In this document: positions 17,244 to 26,428 of the stretch, one piece after another | Numbering within the stretch: position 1 is the stretch's first letter | How the letters are laid out: each line of letters starts with the position of its first letter | Assembly: GCA_038227045.1 (NCBI GenBank) | Contig: JBBRQD010000011.1 | Span: 20,353 to 84,352, forward strand | Direction: 5' to 3' | DNA length: 64,000 nt | Source of the DNA: JANXLS01 sp038227045 | Lineage (GTDB): Bacteria; Planctomycetota; SZUA-567; H5-PLA8 | Notes under the pieces: model-generated | What the model was told of the DNA's origin: nothing | Databases searched by the model: none | Seen by the model: the letters and a program-made list of their open reading frames with translations, nothing else | Made by a program: the position numbers and the translations under genes

Positions 17244-20200
17244 ATGAGAGCGATGCCCACCCTTTTTCTTGCCGCGTGTGTCGTGTTGGCTGGAATCGCT
17301 ACGTTTGGAATTCAAGCCGAAGAGCTTGAGAAAACGCCCGCGCAATTGATCGAGCAACTGCGCTCGGACGATTTCGATCAGCGTCAAACCGCCGCGCTTA
17401 AGCTGGAGAAGCAGGCCGAAACCGCGCGGTCGGCGCTTGAAGCGGCAGCGAAGGACGACGACGCCGAAGTGCGGACGCTGGTTTCCAAATTGCTCGCGAA
17501 ACTGTCAAAAGCTACGCTGCGGATCCATGTGTTCGACAGCGACAACAAGCCCCTGAGCAATAGCGAAGGAACGATCGTCGTCGGCGACACCTCTTCGCAG
17601 GACGAAGCGTGGCAGCAGCATGAAACGCCGTTGAAACTGGATGCCGACGGCAAAGCCGATTTAAAAATTCAAACGATTGGGCTGGTCCGCATTCAACTCA
17701 AATTCCCGGGATTTCTAGCGGAAGATGGTTCCTGGTCGGCCGTTGAAGCGCACGGCGGATTGAATCACGTCGTCATCACGCTCGACAAAGGCGGATCGCT
17801 TCACGGCACGCTCGCAAATGCCGCGGGCAAGCCGGTCAAGGATTCGAGCATCATGCTGTTCACGGGCGTGCGCTTCGATCCTGAGACGTTTCAGATGCAG
17901 CTCCTTTGTTCCATGCAGATGCTCAACGGCGTGCCGTTCCTCAACAACAACAATGTCATTGCGGCGGAAGTCGGAACGGGGCGGGTCGCGCAAGCCGGCG
18001 AGGATGGAAAGTGGCGTCTTGAGAATGTGGCCGAGGGCGTGTACACGTGTGTGGCGCAGGCGCCCGGCCACTATCCGGCGCTGGGCGCGATGGTGCGCGT
18101 GCGCGAGGGTGTGGCGACAGCGGTGCCGGGCATAGTCCTGAAGGAGCGCCACGCGGGAAAGATTGAGTTAAAATTAAAGAAGGCCGACGGAAACGCGCGG
18201 ACCAAAGAGACTGTCTCGGTGTTCGTCACGCCTGTTTATTCAGGTGCTCTCAAAGAGCGTATGCAGGCGGCCGCGCGAAACGTTGCCGTTCACAGCGATC
18301 AAAAGGAAACCGATGAAAATGGCGCGGTGGAAATAGACGATCTTTCGCCGGGAAAATACCAAGTCGCCGTCACCGCGGAGACTGACGACAAAGGCGAAAA
18401 CGGCGGCACGTTGATTCAGACGGAGATTGAGATCAAGCCGGGCGAAACAGTGCGGCTCGAGCAACTCGAGCCGATCAAAAAAGAGCCGGCCAAGAATGGC
18501 TCGATCAAGGGCCGGATCATGACCGCGAATGCCAAGGGTGCGAAGGGACTTCAGGTGCGCGTGGCGACGGAAGAGAATTGGGCAAGCCTGATGGCCACGC
18601 CGCAAAACCAGCCGAATCAAATTCCGTCCAATCTCGTGACTGAAGTCGCGACGGATTCAAAAGGCTTTTACCGATTTGAGAATTTGGCGCCGGGAAAGTA
18701 CGCCGTTGAATTCCACCCCGAGTGGGAGGAAGGGACCGGCGGGCCGCGCGGTTATGTGTTCGGAATTGAAGTGGCGCTGGGGCAGCAGACCCTCGCCCCG
18801 GAAGTGACGTTGAAAGCCGAAGTTGTCGAAACGCTTACCGAAATCAAAGGCCGTGTGTTGCTGCCCGGCGGCGAACCGGTATTGAATGCGGAAGTGCAGT
18901 ATATTTGCCCTTTTCGCCAGAACACCACCACTTCAACTCAGGACAACGGTGCCTTCACCTGCCGGGTTCAGCGCGTGAAGGTGCCGGCGGCCGGCGATGC
19001 CCCAGTGGATGCGGCGCTTAAGGAATATATTTTTTTTCGTCACGCGGGTTGCAAACCTTGCGTGGCGGAAGCGCCGTTCGATGCCGACAAAGATTATAAA
19101 CTTCAGGCACAGGATTACGGGTCGCTGCGCATCACCGTCACTGACGATCAGGGGAAACCGCTTTCCGGCGTCGCCTTATCGCCGGTTAACGAATCAAGAT
19201 CTCCCTTCTACGTCCAGAAGAATCCGCACAACGCCGTCACCAATGCAAAAGGCGTTGCGCGACTGAACGGACTCGCCACCGGCCCCCGCGAATTTCTGGC
19301 GACGCTGAAAGGATATTTTTTGCCATTGCACGCGGGGCGGGTGGAGGTTGTGGCCGACGAAGAGAAGGACATTAAATGGGTCATGCGGCCGGGCCTGCGG
19401 ATTGATGCGAGCGTGCGGTTGCCGGAGGGGTTTTCGCCGTCCGTCACCATGGCGACGCTGGACGACTGGCGTTTCGAACCCGTCGGAGCGAACGGTACCT
19501 TTTCGTTTTCAGGCGTGACGCCGGGTGACCATTATTTGAGCGTCAAAGCCCCCGGGCTTATGGCGAAACTGCCGGTCGCGTTTAAATTGTCCTATGATCT
19601 GGAGAAAATCGACGCCACAAAACCGCGGAACGTGGTCATCGAACTCGTGCAGCCCGGCGGTATCGCCATCGATTGCGGCGTTGAATTCGCGGGTTGCGCG
19701 GCGCAGCTCGTACACGCGGCAACACTCAATGCCACTCAAGCGTATCCCGCTCCTTATGGTCAAATTGCGGGCGCAGTGGATAGTGATGGCCGGGCCGAAT
19801 TCCGGAATCTTCCGCCGGGGCAGTACCAATTGTCGGTATTCGAAAACAGCCTGACGACCGGCACGGCATCGCCGGGAGAATTAACCGCGACTCCCTCCGC
19901 CGAACTTTTTGAAGTCAAGCCGGTTGTGACGGTCGCCGCGCTTACGGCGCTCGAAGCGGTGAAGTCCAATCTAAAACGCGGCACGGCAACGGCGTCGGGT
20001 CGCGTCCGCATCACATCGTTTCCTCTGGGGACCGACACTGAAAAGACTGCCACCATCAGTTTGAAAGTGCAGGGCCGTCATGCAGTGGCGGAGGGCAGTT
20101 TGCAGGAGACGATCGACGTGTATACGCATTCCGCCGAACCGTTGATCGTGGGCAAACCGCCGGAGAATTTCAAGCCGCACGTTCCGGGGACTTTTGAAAT

Positions 20201-20456
20201 CAAGTCGCTGCCGGCCGGAGAGTATTCCGTTTTCGCGACGTTGAATCTCACTGACGATGACGAAGCCGAATTTGCACCGCCCAAAGAACCCATCCGCACG
20301 TTGATCGGTTCTTTTACCATTAAAGATGGCGAGAAATTGAATGTGGGCGAGTTGAAATTCGACGCGCTGGATCTGCGCGCAGCGGGCAAACCGCAAAAAG
20401 ACATTTTGAAAATGTACCTGCTGCCGGAGGATCGGGCGCAGGAATTTGAGCCGTAG
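17244..20456 (+). CDS. Secreted multi-domain protein with HEAT-like start and carboxypeptidase-regulatory-like repeats
   Basis: About 1070 residues with a signal peptide (cleavage near IQAEE). A HEAT-like segment follows (LRSDDFDQRQTAALKL, DDDAEVRTLVSKLL), then a series of beta-sandwich modules of the carboxypeptidase-D-regulatory/Cna-B kind, marked by recurring G-x-L/I-x-G-x-L starts (GSLHGTLANAAGKPV, GSIKGRIMTANAKG, TEIKGRVLLPGGEPV, LRITVTDDQGKPLSG) and F/Y-x-x-L-P/A-G-x-Y ends (ENLAPGKYAV, RNLPPGQYQL, KSLPAGEYSV). Likely a periplasmic or surface structural protein. ATG 17217 in frame would add nine residues; neither start is decisive. Confidence 0.75.
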   Translation: MRAMPTLFLAACVVLAGIATFGIQAEELEKTPAQLIEQLRSDDFDQRQTAALKLEKQAETARSALEAAAKDDDAEVRTLVSKLLAKLSKATLRIHVFDSDNKPLSNSEGTIVVGDTSSQDEAWQQHETPLKLDADGKADLKIQTIGLVRIQLKFPGFLAEDGSWSAVEAHGGLNHVVITLDKGGSLHGTLANAAGKPVKDSSIMLFTGVRFDPETFQMQLLCSMQMLNGVPFLNNNNVIAAEVGTGRVAQAGEDGKWRLENVAEGVYTCVAQAPGHYPALGAMVRVREGVATAVPGIVLKERHAGKIELKLKKADGNARTKETVSVFVTPVYSGALKERMQAAARNVAVHSDQKETDENGAVEIDDLSPGKYQVAVTAETDDKGENGGTLIQTEIEIKPGETVRLEQLEPIKKEPAKNGSIKGRIMTANAKGAKGLQVRVATEENWASLMATPQNQPNQIPSNLVTEVATDSKGFYRFENLAPGKYAVEFHPEWEEGTGGPRGYVFGIEVALGQQTLAPEVTLKAEVVETLTEIKGRVLLPGGEPVLNAEVQYICPFRQNTTTSTQDNGAFTCRVQRVKVPAAGDAPVDAALKEYIFFRHAGCKPCVAEAPFDADKDYKLQAQDYGSLRITVTDDQGKPLSGVALSPVNESRSPFYVQKNPHNAVTNAKGVARLNGLATGPREFLATLKGYFLPLHAGRVEVVADEEKDIKWVMRPGLRIDASVRLPEGFSPSVTMATLDDWRFEPVGANGTFSFSGVTPGDHYLSVKAPGLMAKLPVAFKLSYDLEKIDATKPRNVVIELVQPGGIAIDCGVEFAGCAAQLVHAATLNATQAYPAPYGQIAGAVDSDGRAEFRNLPPGQYQLSVFENSLTTGTASPGELTATPSAELFEVKPVVTVAALTALEAVKSNLKRGTATASGRVRITSFPLGTDTEKTATISLKVQGRHAVAEGSLQETIDVYTHSAEPLIVGKPPENFKPHVPGTFEIKSLPAGEYSVFATLNLTDDDEAEFAPPKEPIRTLIGSFTIKDGEKLNVGELKFDALDLRAAGKPQKDILKMYLLPEDRAQEFEP

Positions 20457-20481
20457 AAAAATAAAGCCGCGAACGAAAGGG

Positions 20482-21162
20482 TCAGGCGTCCTTGCGGTCT
20501 TCCAGGACGTAGCCGACGCCTCGCACCGTGTGAATCAATTTGTGCTCGAAGGGGTCATCGACTTTCGAGCGCAGGCGGCGCATGTGGACGTCGACGATAT
20601 TCGTGCCGCAATCGAAATTCATATCCCAGACTTGCTCGGCGATCAGTGTTCGGGAGAGGACTTCGCCGGCGCGGCGGGCCATCAGCGACAACAGCGCGAA
20701 TTCTTTGGGCGTCAGTTCCATGCGTTTTGCGGCGCGATGGGCTTTGTGGCGGACGAAATCGATTTCGAGATCGGCGATGCGCAGGGTTGTGTCGGCGAGC
20801 GTTTTTCCGCGGCGCAGCAGCGAGCGGATGCGCGCGAGCAGTTCCGAAAAAGCGAACGGCTTGACGAGATAATCGTCCGCGCCGAGCTCAAGGCCCTTGA
20901 CGCGGTCGTGCACGGCGTCGCGGGCGGTAAGCACCAGAACCGGCGTGTTGACTTTGGCCTCCCGCAGCTTTTGCAGGACCGTCCAGCCATCCATCGTAGG
21001 AAGCATGACGTCCAAAATAATCAGCTCGTAGCCCGCGGACGTGGCCTGAGTCAGACCCTGCTGGCCATCCCCGGCCACATCCACGACGTAACCATTCTCT
21101 CCCAAACCTTTTTGGAGATACGTGGCGGCTTTCAATTCATCTTCGACTACGAGCAATTTCAT
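20482..21162 (-). CDS. OmpR/PhoB-family response regulator (CusR-like)
   Basis: 226 residues. Receiver domain 1-115 has the acidic pair in VVEDE, phosphorylatable Asp in IILDVMLP, Thr in VLTARD and Lys in YLVKPFAF. The winged-helix DNA-binding domain follows (LTPKEFALLSLMARRAGEVLSR, VDVHMRRLRSKVD, HTVRGVGYVL). The wording is closest to metal-responsive regulators of the CusR/CopR group. Usually a sensor kinase gene follows; here none does, so it is an orphan in this window. It is transcribed away from speD-speE. Confidence 0.92.
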   Translation of the reverse strand: MKLLVVEDELKAATYLQKGLGENGYVVDVAGDGQQGLTQATSAGYELIILDVMLPTMDGWTVLQKLREAKVNTPVLVLTARDAVHDRVKGLELGADDYLVKPFAFSELLARIRSLLRRGKTLADTTLRIADLEIDFVRHKAHRAAKRMELTPKEFALLSLMARRAGEVLSRTLIAEQVWDMNFDCGTNIVDVHMRRLRSKVDDPFEHKLIHTVRGVGYVLEDRKDA

Positions 21163-21415
21163 CGCGCGTGATTCCTTATGCAGATCTGTAGCACTACAGT
21201 ACCCTAAAGCCCCACGCGCTTCAGGATATTTTGCGATCGTTCGCGTTCATTTTGCTTATTTAAGAGCAAGACGCGGTTTCCAGCAATACTCCGATGAAAG
21301 TATTGTCACAATCCAGTCATTTATTTTTAGCCATATTCTGTGCGCATTGCGAGTATCTCTGCTGTAAAATCCCGGTCCCAAATCTATTGCTATTTTTTAG
21401 TTCAGAGGATCTCGC

Positions 21416-22801
21416 ATGAACACACTAGGCATGCACCTGGTTTGTGAATTGAATGGCTGTAATCCGAGCATTTTGACAAAGGTGCCTGCGATCAAGCACG
21501 CGATGGAGGCAGCGGCGGTGTCCGCCAACGCGACGATCCTGAATAGTTATTTTCATCAATTCTCAGCGATTGGCGTCAATGGATTATTGTGCCTGGCTGA
21601 ATCGCATATTTCGATCCACACCTGGCCGGAAAACGGCTACGCAGCGGTCGATATTTTTACGTGCGGCGAGCATACAAAACCGCATCTTGCCATACAAATG
21701 CTTGCCGCGACACTCGAAGCCACCCAGGTTCAGGTTCGCGAATTGACGCGCGGCCAGCCGACGTCCGAACCCAATGTCTTCTGCAACAGCGACACGACGG
21801 CGGCATCCGCGACGGGTGGCGTGACACATTTGGAACCTATGGAGGCCGTCGACGCATCGCGCAAAGAGCGGCGATCGTGGTACGTGGAAGACGCCGATCC
21901 GCATGAACGCCACCTTTATGAGGTGGCCGAGTGGCTGTACAGCGACACGAGCGAATTCCAGAATATCGGCATCATCAAAAACCGTTCCTATGGCAAAATT
22001 CTGCTGCTGGACGGCGCGGTGCAGTCGGCCGAGCGCGACGAGTACATGTATCACGAGACGCTGATTCATCCGGCCATGATCGCGCACCAGAACCCGAAGA
22101 GCGTGCTCGTTCTCGGCGGCGGCGAAGGCGCGTCGTTGCGGGAGGTCTTGAAACATCGCACCGTGTCGCAGGCAACGATGGTGGACATCGACGGCGATGT
22201 CGTCGAGTGCTGCCGCAAGTTGCTGCCCGAATGGTCCGCGGGCTCGTATGAGGATTCGCGCGCGCGGCTGGTCATCGCCGACGGGAAAAAATGGATCGAG
22301 GAGACGCCGGAAAAATTCGACGTGATCTTCATGGACCTGACCGACCAGATCGATTTGGGGCCGAGCTTCGCGTTGTACACGAAGGACTTTTATAAAACCG
22401 TGGCCTCGCGGCTCAATCCTGGCGGGATTTTCCTGGTTCAAGCGGGCGAGTTGAGCGTGTGCGAATATTTCTCGCATTCGACGATCCGCAAAACGCTCGG
22501 CACCGCGTTCAGCCAGGTGCGCACCTACTGCCAGCACATTCCGACGTTTTTCGCTCAGTGGTCGTGGGTCGCGGCGAGCAACGGCGGCGCGTCACTGGAC
22601 ATCGCGACGGATGAAGTGAACGCACGCATTGCGGCGCGCGTCGAAGGCAAACTGAAGTTCTACGACGGCAATGCCCACTTGCGCATGTTCACGTTGACCA
22701 AGGATCTCGCCGCGCTGCTGCAGAACAGCGGCACGATCGCGCTGAATGCCGAACAATTCGAGCGCGAATACGAAGAGAGCCAGAAAGTCTATTGCGATTG
22801 A
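21416..22801 (+). CDS. S-adenosylmethionine decarboxylase - spermidine synthase fusion
   Basis: 461 residues joining two consecutive polyamine enzymes. Residues 1-115 are a class 1B AdoMet decarboxylase: the self-cleavage site Glu62-Ser63, catalytic His68 and Cys83 all lie within ESHISIHTWPE and FTCG, and their numbers match the Thermotoga enzyme. After an alanine/threonine-rich linker (about 116-145), residues 150-450 are spermidine synthase with LLLDGAVQSAERDEYMYHE, VLVLGGGEGASLREVL and the catalytic FMDLTD. The fusion would make decarboxylated AdoMet and use it to aminopropylate putrescine. The 253 bases upstream hold no other gene. Confidence 0.93.
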   Translation: MNTLGMHLVCELNGCNPSILTKVPAIKHAMEAAAVSANATILNSYFHQFSAIGVNGLLCLAESHISIHTWPENGYAAVDIFTCGEHTKPHLAIQMLAATLEATQVQVRELTRGQPTSEPNVFCNSDTTAASATGGVTHLEPMEAVDASRKERRSWYVEDADPHERHLYEVAEWLYSDTSEFQNIGIIKNRSYGKILLLDGAVQSAERDEYMYHETLIHPAMIAHQNPKSVLVLGGGEGASLREVLKHRTVSQATMVDIDGDVVECCRKLLPEWSAGSYEDSRARLVIADGKKWIEETPEKFDVIFMDLTDQIDLGPSFALYTKDFYKTVASRLNPGGIFLVQAGELSVCEYFSHSTIRKTLGTAFSQVRTYCQHIPTFFAQWSWVAASNGGASLDIATDEVNARIAARVEGKLKFYDGNAHLRMFTLTKDLAALLQNSGTIALNAEQFEREYEESQKVYCD

Positions 22802-22805
22802 ACGG

Positions 22806-22914
22806 CCCATTTACCATTTCTCATTTGCCATTTTTCATTTTTCATTTTCGTTAACGAATTTGTGAGTTGTTTCAATGGAAAATGAAAAATGGTAAATGGA
22901 CAATGGGAAATGGA
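22806..22914. repeat. CATTTT-type heptad array with inverted arms
   Basis: Left array (22806-22850) reads CCATTTA, CCATTTC, TCATTTG, CCATTTT, TCATTTT, TCATTTT in a 7-nt period; the right array (22877-22913) is made of complementary units (GGAAAAT, GAAAAAT, GGTAAAT, GGACAAT, GGGAAAT). Together they form a long imperfect AT-rich hairpin between the speD-speE stop and the acetyltransferase start. Confidence 0.85.
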
Positions 22915-22923
22915 TTTGTTCGA

Positions 22924-24084
22924 ATGACTCTATCTCTTGAAATTGCAAACGACGATGGCTTGCGCCGGCTGTATGCGTTCTACATGCGGCAGCTCGGCCA
23001 GCCGTTTTTCATCGACGTTTCCGGCCCTCCACCGCTGATGAGGCCGGAGCGCTTCGCGGAGTATTGCACGGAGAACGACAGCGCGATGCTGCTGTGTCTT
23101 CGCGGGCAGGAACTCGCCGGCTGCACGCATTTTCGGGACAAGCAGCCGGGCTTGGAACTGGCAAACTTCGATACGGTTTTTTTTGACGGATATCCAGCGG
23201 CCGGTTCACAAGAAGCGGCCGAATTTGGCGCGTGTTTTCGCGCAGCCTGCACTGCTCAAAAGCTCAGCCGCGTGCAGCTTCTGGCGCTCAAGGAGGAATC
23301 GGAGAAGATCGGGCTTTTGAAAGCAATCGGATTCAAGAGCGAAGGCGTGCTGCGCGAGCATTATTTTTTTGGTGGTGCGTACCACGACCTGGTCATGCTG
23401 GGGTGGACTTCCGATGACCGTTCCGCGCGGCTGGCGGCGCTGGCAGAGGAAGAAGAAGGTGCCGACAGCGCGATTCTAGCACGTCCACCGGCATCGCGAG
23501 CGGCACCGGGCACGTCATCGCTTCAAAAAGGAATTCTGTCCCGGCGCGTCGGCCCGGACGACGCCGGATTGCTGATCCGCTGGTACGGCGATCCGTTGAT
23601 TCAGGCGACGATCGAAGACGAGGAGCTTTCGCCCGAAGGCTTGCGCGCGAAGGTAGACAAACTGGCCGGGCTGGATGAATTTCAAGACGGCGAATGCGCA
23701 TTTATCATTGAATTCGACGGCGAGCCGGCCGCGCTGGCGCATTACATGTGGTTCGATTGGGTGAGCCGCACGGTGGAACTTGATTTTTTTCTTGCGCCCG
23801 GTTTGCATGCCGGACCGTTCATGGCTCGATTGGTGCTGCGCGAGATTGGGCGCATCGCGTTTGAAGGGTTCCATATTCACAAAATGTACGGGTTCACGTA
23901 TGCAAATAATGACATGAGCCTGCGCCTCAACGCGAATTTTCTTGAAACCGAAGCGATTTTAAAGGACTATCTGCCACGCGCAGGCGGCGGGGCGGACGTG
24001 CATGTGCAAGGGATGCTGGCGAGCGATTATTACCGAAAATTCGCGCGACTCGCCCGAATTCAAAAGGAACCGAATGGCCGTTGA
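22924..24084 (+). CDS. Tandem GNAT-type acetyltransferase
   Basis: 386 residues with two acetyltransferase-like halves. The second half (about 200-386) is a clear RimJ-like GNAT: SRRVGPDDAGLLIRWYGD, VELDFFLAPG, FHIHKMYGFTYANNDMSLRLNANF. The first half (1-165) has a weaker GNAT fold (LRRLYAFYMRQLG, LLALKEESEKIGLLKAIGFKSEG). The frame is open 19 codons further upstream, but that part is the repeat array; ATG 22924 gives the natural N-terminus. The end overlaps the ABC exporter start by 11 bases, so they are probably one transcript. The substrate cannot be told. Confidence 0.8.
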   Translation: MTLSLEIANDDGLRRLYAFYMRQLGQPFFIDVSGPPPLMRPERFAEYCTENDSAMLLCLRGQELAGCTHFRDKQPGLELANFDTVFFDGYPAAGSQEAAEFGACFRAACTAQKLSRVQLLALKEESEKIGLLKAIGFKSEGVLREHYFFGGAYHDLVMLGWTSDDRSARLAALAEEEEGADSAILARPPASRAAPGTSSLQKGILSRRVGPDDAGLLIRWYGDPLIQATIEDEELSPEGLRAKVDKLAGLDEFQDGECAFIIEFDGEPAALAHYMWFDWVSRTVELDFFLAPGLHAGPFMARLVLREIGRIAFEGFHIHKMYGFTYANNDMSLRLNANFLETEAILKDYLPRAGGGADVHVQGMLASDYYRKFARLARIQKEPNGR

Positions 24085-25870
24085 TTCCCAACAGAAATCG
24101 CATCCGTTTTGGCGCATCGCCCGCACCTATTTTTTGTCGCCGCGCGATTTGACGCTGTCGTCGGCGCTGATCGTGTTTGTCGGCATCGCCAACACGGTCA
24201 TTCCGTTTCTGGTGGGCATGGCGGTCGATTTGATCGAAAATGTCGCCATAAAAAAAATCGAAACGACCCCTGATCAGGCATTCGCGCAACTGGTTGTGAT
24301 CTGTCTCGAAATGCTGGCGGTGGTGGGCTTGGTCAGTCTCGCGACTTACGGTGTCACGCGCCTGCAAAACAGAATGATTTACCGCGGCGCGGCAAAACTG
24401 CGCGACGATATATTTTCGCGCATCCAGGCGCAGCCAGCTCATTTTCTCACCGACCGGCGCATGGGTGAAATTCTCTCGCATCTGGTCGGCGACGTCAAAT
24501 CGCTGCAGGATGCGTTGCTCGACCTGGTCTTTGAATTGCCGTTCGATGCGACGACGGTCCTGGGTCTGCTTGCGGTCATCTTCTGGCTCAATCCCGCGAT
24601 CGGGGCGATTTTCACCACATTCATGCTGATCGTTGCGCTCATCTCATTGTTTCTCGGCCGAAAGGGCTGGAGCGACCAGCAATCGTCGATGGATGACGCG
24701 TCGAAAATGATGTCGAACGTCCACGAATCGCTCGGCGGCATGAGAGCGATACACGCGCACGGCGCGGTGGATCGCGAACGCGAGCGCGTCAGCGAAGCGT
24801 CGCGCGAGCAGGCAGAAGGGCTCGAAGAAGCCGGCGAAGTGCGCGCCGTCATCAAGCCGTTCTTCGGGTTCGCCGAATACACGGGCATAGCACTGGTGCT
24901 GCTGGCCGGCGGATATGCGTGGCTCCACGGCAGTTTGACGGCGGGCGGTTTGATCATGATTCTGGCATACATGGAAATCGCCGCCGAACCCATGGTGCGC
25001 GGCGCGCAGATGCTCGTGAAAATTCAGCAGGCCAGCGCCTCCTCTTCGCGCCTGGCGGAATTGCTGCGCGAAATTGACGCGACGGATCAACGCGGAACGC
25101 TCGCGCTGGAAACGATCTCGGGCGCGGTGCGCGCGGTGGACGTTACATTCAATTATCCAAAAGGCGGACGCCCCGCGCTCGGCGGCGTGAATTTCAATGT
25201 CGCGCCCGGCGAGCGCATCGCCGTGATTGGCCCCAATGGCGCGGGCAAAAGCACCCTGTTGGATTTGCTATTGAAATTGCAGACGCCGAGTGCCGGCAGG
25301 ATCGATATCGACGGTCGCAATCTGAGTGAGGTGTCGGGCGAAAGCTGGCACAGGCACACCGGCGTGGTGTTGCAAGACACGCAGTTGCTCAACCGCTCGA
25401 TCGCTGAAAATATCGCGCTGGGGTCGGGCCCGGCGAGCCTCGAAAAAATTCGAGAGGCCGCGTTGGCCGCGGGCGTGGACAAGATTGTCGCGAACATGCC
25501 GAAAGGCCTTGATTCGCTGCCGGGGGAACGCGGTGCGGGCCTGTCCGGCGGCGAACGCCAGCGCATTGCCATCGCGCGGCTTTTCCTGCGCGACCCGCGC
25601 ATTGCGCTGCTGGACGAACCGACGTCCGCGCTGGATTTGAGCGCGGAGCGCGAACTGCTACCGGCGCTGGAGAAGCTCTGCAAAGGCCGGACGACATTCA
25701 TCGTCTCGCATCGCGCGGCGGTGTTGAAGAATATCGACAAAGTGCTGCTGATCGCGGACGGAAAACAACTCGCGTTCGGGACGCCGATGGAAGTCTGGGG
25801 CGCATTCACGCAGTATCGCGAGCTGTTCCCCGCGGAGTGGGGGAGCGGGCAAGACAAGTTGACAAAATAA
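24074..25870 (+). CDS. ABC exporter (fused permease and ATPase, MsbA-like)
   Basis: 598 residues. The exporter-type membrane domain with six helices covers about 1-330 (RTYFLSPRDLTLSSALIVF, LVGDVKSLQDALLDLVFE). The ATPase domain has Walker A GPNGAGKSTLLDLL, signature LSGGERQRIAIARLFL, Walker B IALLDEPTSALD and the switch histidine in TFIVSHRAA. Such half transporters dimerise and export lipids, peptides or drugs. It starts inside the acetyltransferase gene (AAGGA before ATG 24074) and ends at a strong terminator, so the acetyltransferase and exporter form a two-gene operon. Modification plus export of one compound is possible but inferred. Confidence 0.92.
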   Translation: MAVDSQQKSHPFWRIARTYFLSPRDLTLSSALIVFVGIANTVIPFLVGMAVDLIENVAIKKIETTPDQAFAQLVVICLEMLAVVGLVSLATYGVTRLQNRMIYRGAAKLRDDIFSRIQAQPAHFLTDRRMGEILSHLVGDVKSLQDALLDLVFELPFDATTVLGLLAVIFWLNPAIGAIFTTFMLIVALISLFLGRKGWSDQQSSMDDASKMMSNVHESLGGMRAIHAHGAVDRERERVSEASREQAEGLEEAGEVRAVIKPFFGFAEYTGIALVLLAGGYAWLHGSLTAGGLIMILAYMEIAAEPMVRGAQMLVKIQQASASSSRLAELLREIDATDQRGTLALETISGAVRAVDVTFNYPKGGRPALGGVNFNVAPGERIAVIGPNGAGKSTLLDLLLKLQTPSAGRIDIDGRNLSEVSGESWHRHTGVVLQDTQLLNRSIAENIALGSGPASLEKIREAALAAGVDKIVANMPKGLDSLPGERGAGLSGGERQRIAIARLFLRDPRIALLDEPTSALDLSAERELLPALEKLCKGRTTFIVSHRAAVLKNIDKVLLIADGKQLAFGTPMEVWGAFTQYRELFPAEWGSGQDKLTK

Positions 25871-25886
25871 CTTCGCCGATTCCAAC

Positions 25887-25922
25887 AAAAGACCCGGCTT
25901 CATTTCTGAAGCCGGGTCTTTT
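25887..25922 (+). terminator. Intrinsic terminator after the ABC exporter
   Basis: A perfect 16-bp hairpin (25887-25902 with 25907-25922, loop TTTC) flanked by AAAA and TTTT, 16 bases after the stop codon. The symmetry makes it usable on both strands. Confidence 0.95.
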
Positions 25923-26027
25923 GGAACATTCGAACGCGAGAGAAGGAACCGGTAACCGACGTTGTTGAGTACTGCAGATTGGAGGACGTACATTCGAGGG
26001 TTGGTATTGATGTGATGCTTTGTACAA

Positions 26028-26041
26028 CTGGTTGGTCAACC
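26028..26041. promoter_or_regulatory. Possible TetR-type operator, site 1
   Basis: CTGGTTGGT at 26028-26036 is followed by CAACC, making GGTTG-GT-CAACC a perfect 5-bp palindrome at 26030-26041. The same 9-mer is found upstream of the tetR gene. Confidence 0.35.
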
Positions 26042-26381
26042 TCGATTGTCGATTCAATCTCCCGCGTTATAGGAAAACATTTTTGATCCTGTATCTACTT
26101 CATTTGGTGTCATTATATATTTAATGGTTTACTTGACACACAATTATTTTTACATCTTTCTTCTGTTTCTTTTTAGTGCCGCCCCGGCTGCTACCCTCAA
26201 GACGAACAGTGGAGGAGGGGGTTCCAGGGATATCGTCTCTTCAGGTAACACCCGGGAGCGGCGATTCTCGTCTTTTCAGTTGTCAAATGTTTTTCGACTT
26301 TTACTTCAGTTTTTCGTCGAAACTGCCGAATCTCTTCTTTTTCACTTAACCACATCATTATCGGTCTGTCAATAATTTAGA

Positions 26382-26395
26382 CGACCAACTGGTCG
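26382..26395. promoter_or_regulatory. Possible TetR-type operator, site 2
   Basis: CGACCA-AC-TGGTCG is a perfect 6-bp inverted repeat with a 2-nt spacer, 33 bases past the tetR stop codon. The core GACCANNTGGTC is of a kind bound by several TetR-family proteins. Confidence 0.45.
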
Positions 26396-26428
26396 GTTTC
26401 TTTGATTAATTTTCTACTTTTTTCATTT

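Larger units (their letters stand above)
25923..26428. other. AT-rich spacer, 506 bases, no confident gene
   Basis: By eye this stretch is much richer in A and T than its neighbours (for example 26090-26160 and 26390-26430). An 83-codon frame at 26124-26375 starts with a hydrophobic run (YIFLLFLFSAAPAATL) but has no ribosome-binding site and turns into low-complexity sequence, so I do not call it. Two CTGGTYGGT sites occur here (26028, 26389). This could be foreign DNA or a decayed gene. Confidence 0.5.

Noticed and set aside
26124..26375. An 83-codon + strand frame with a signal-like start
   Set aside because: No ribosome-binding site, low-complexity continuation and AT-rich surroundings; not supported as a gene.
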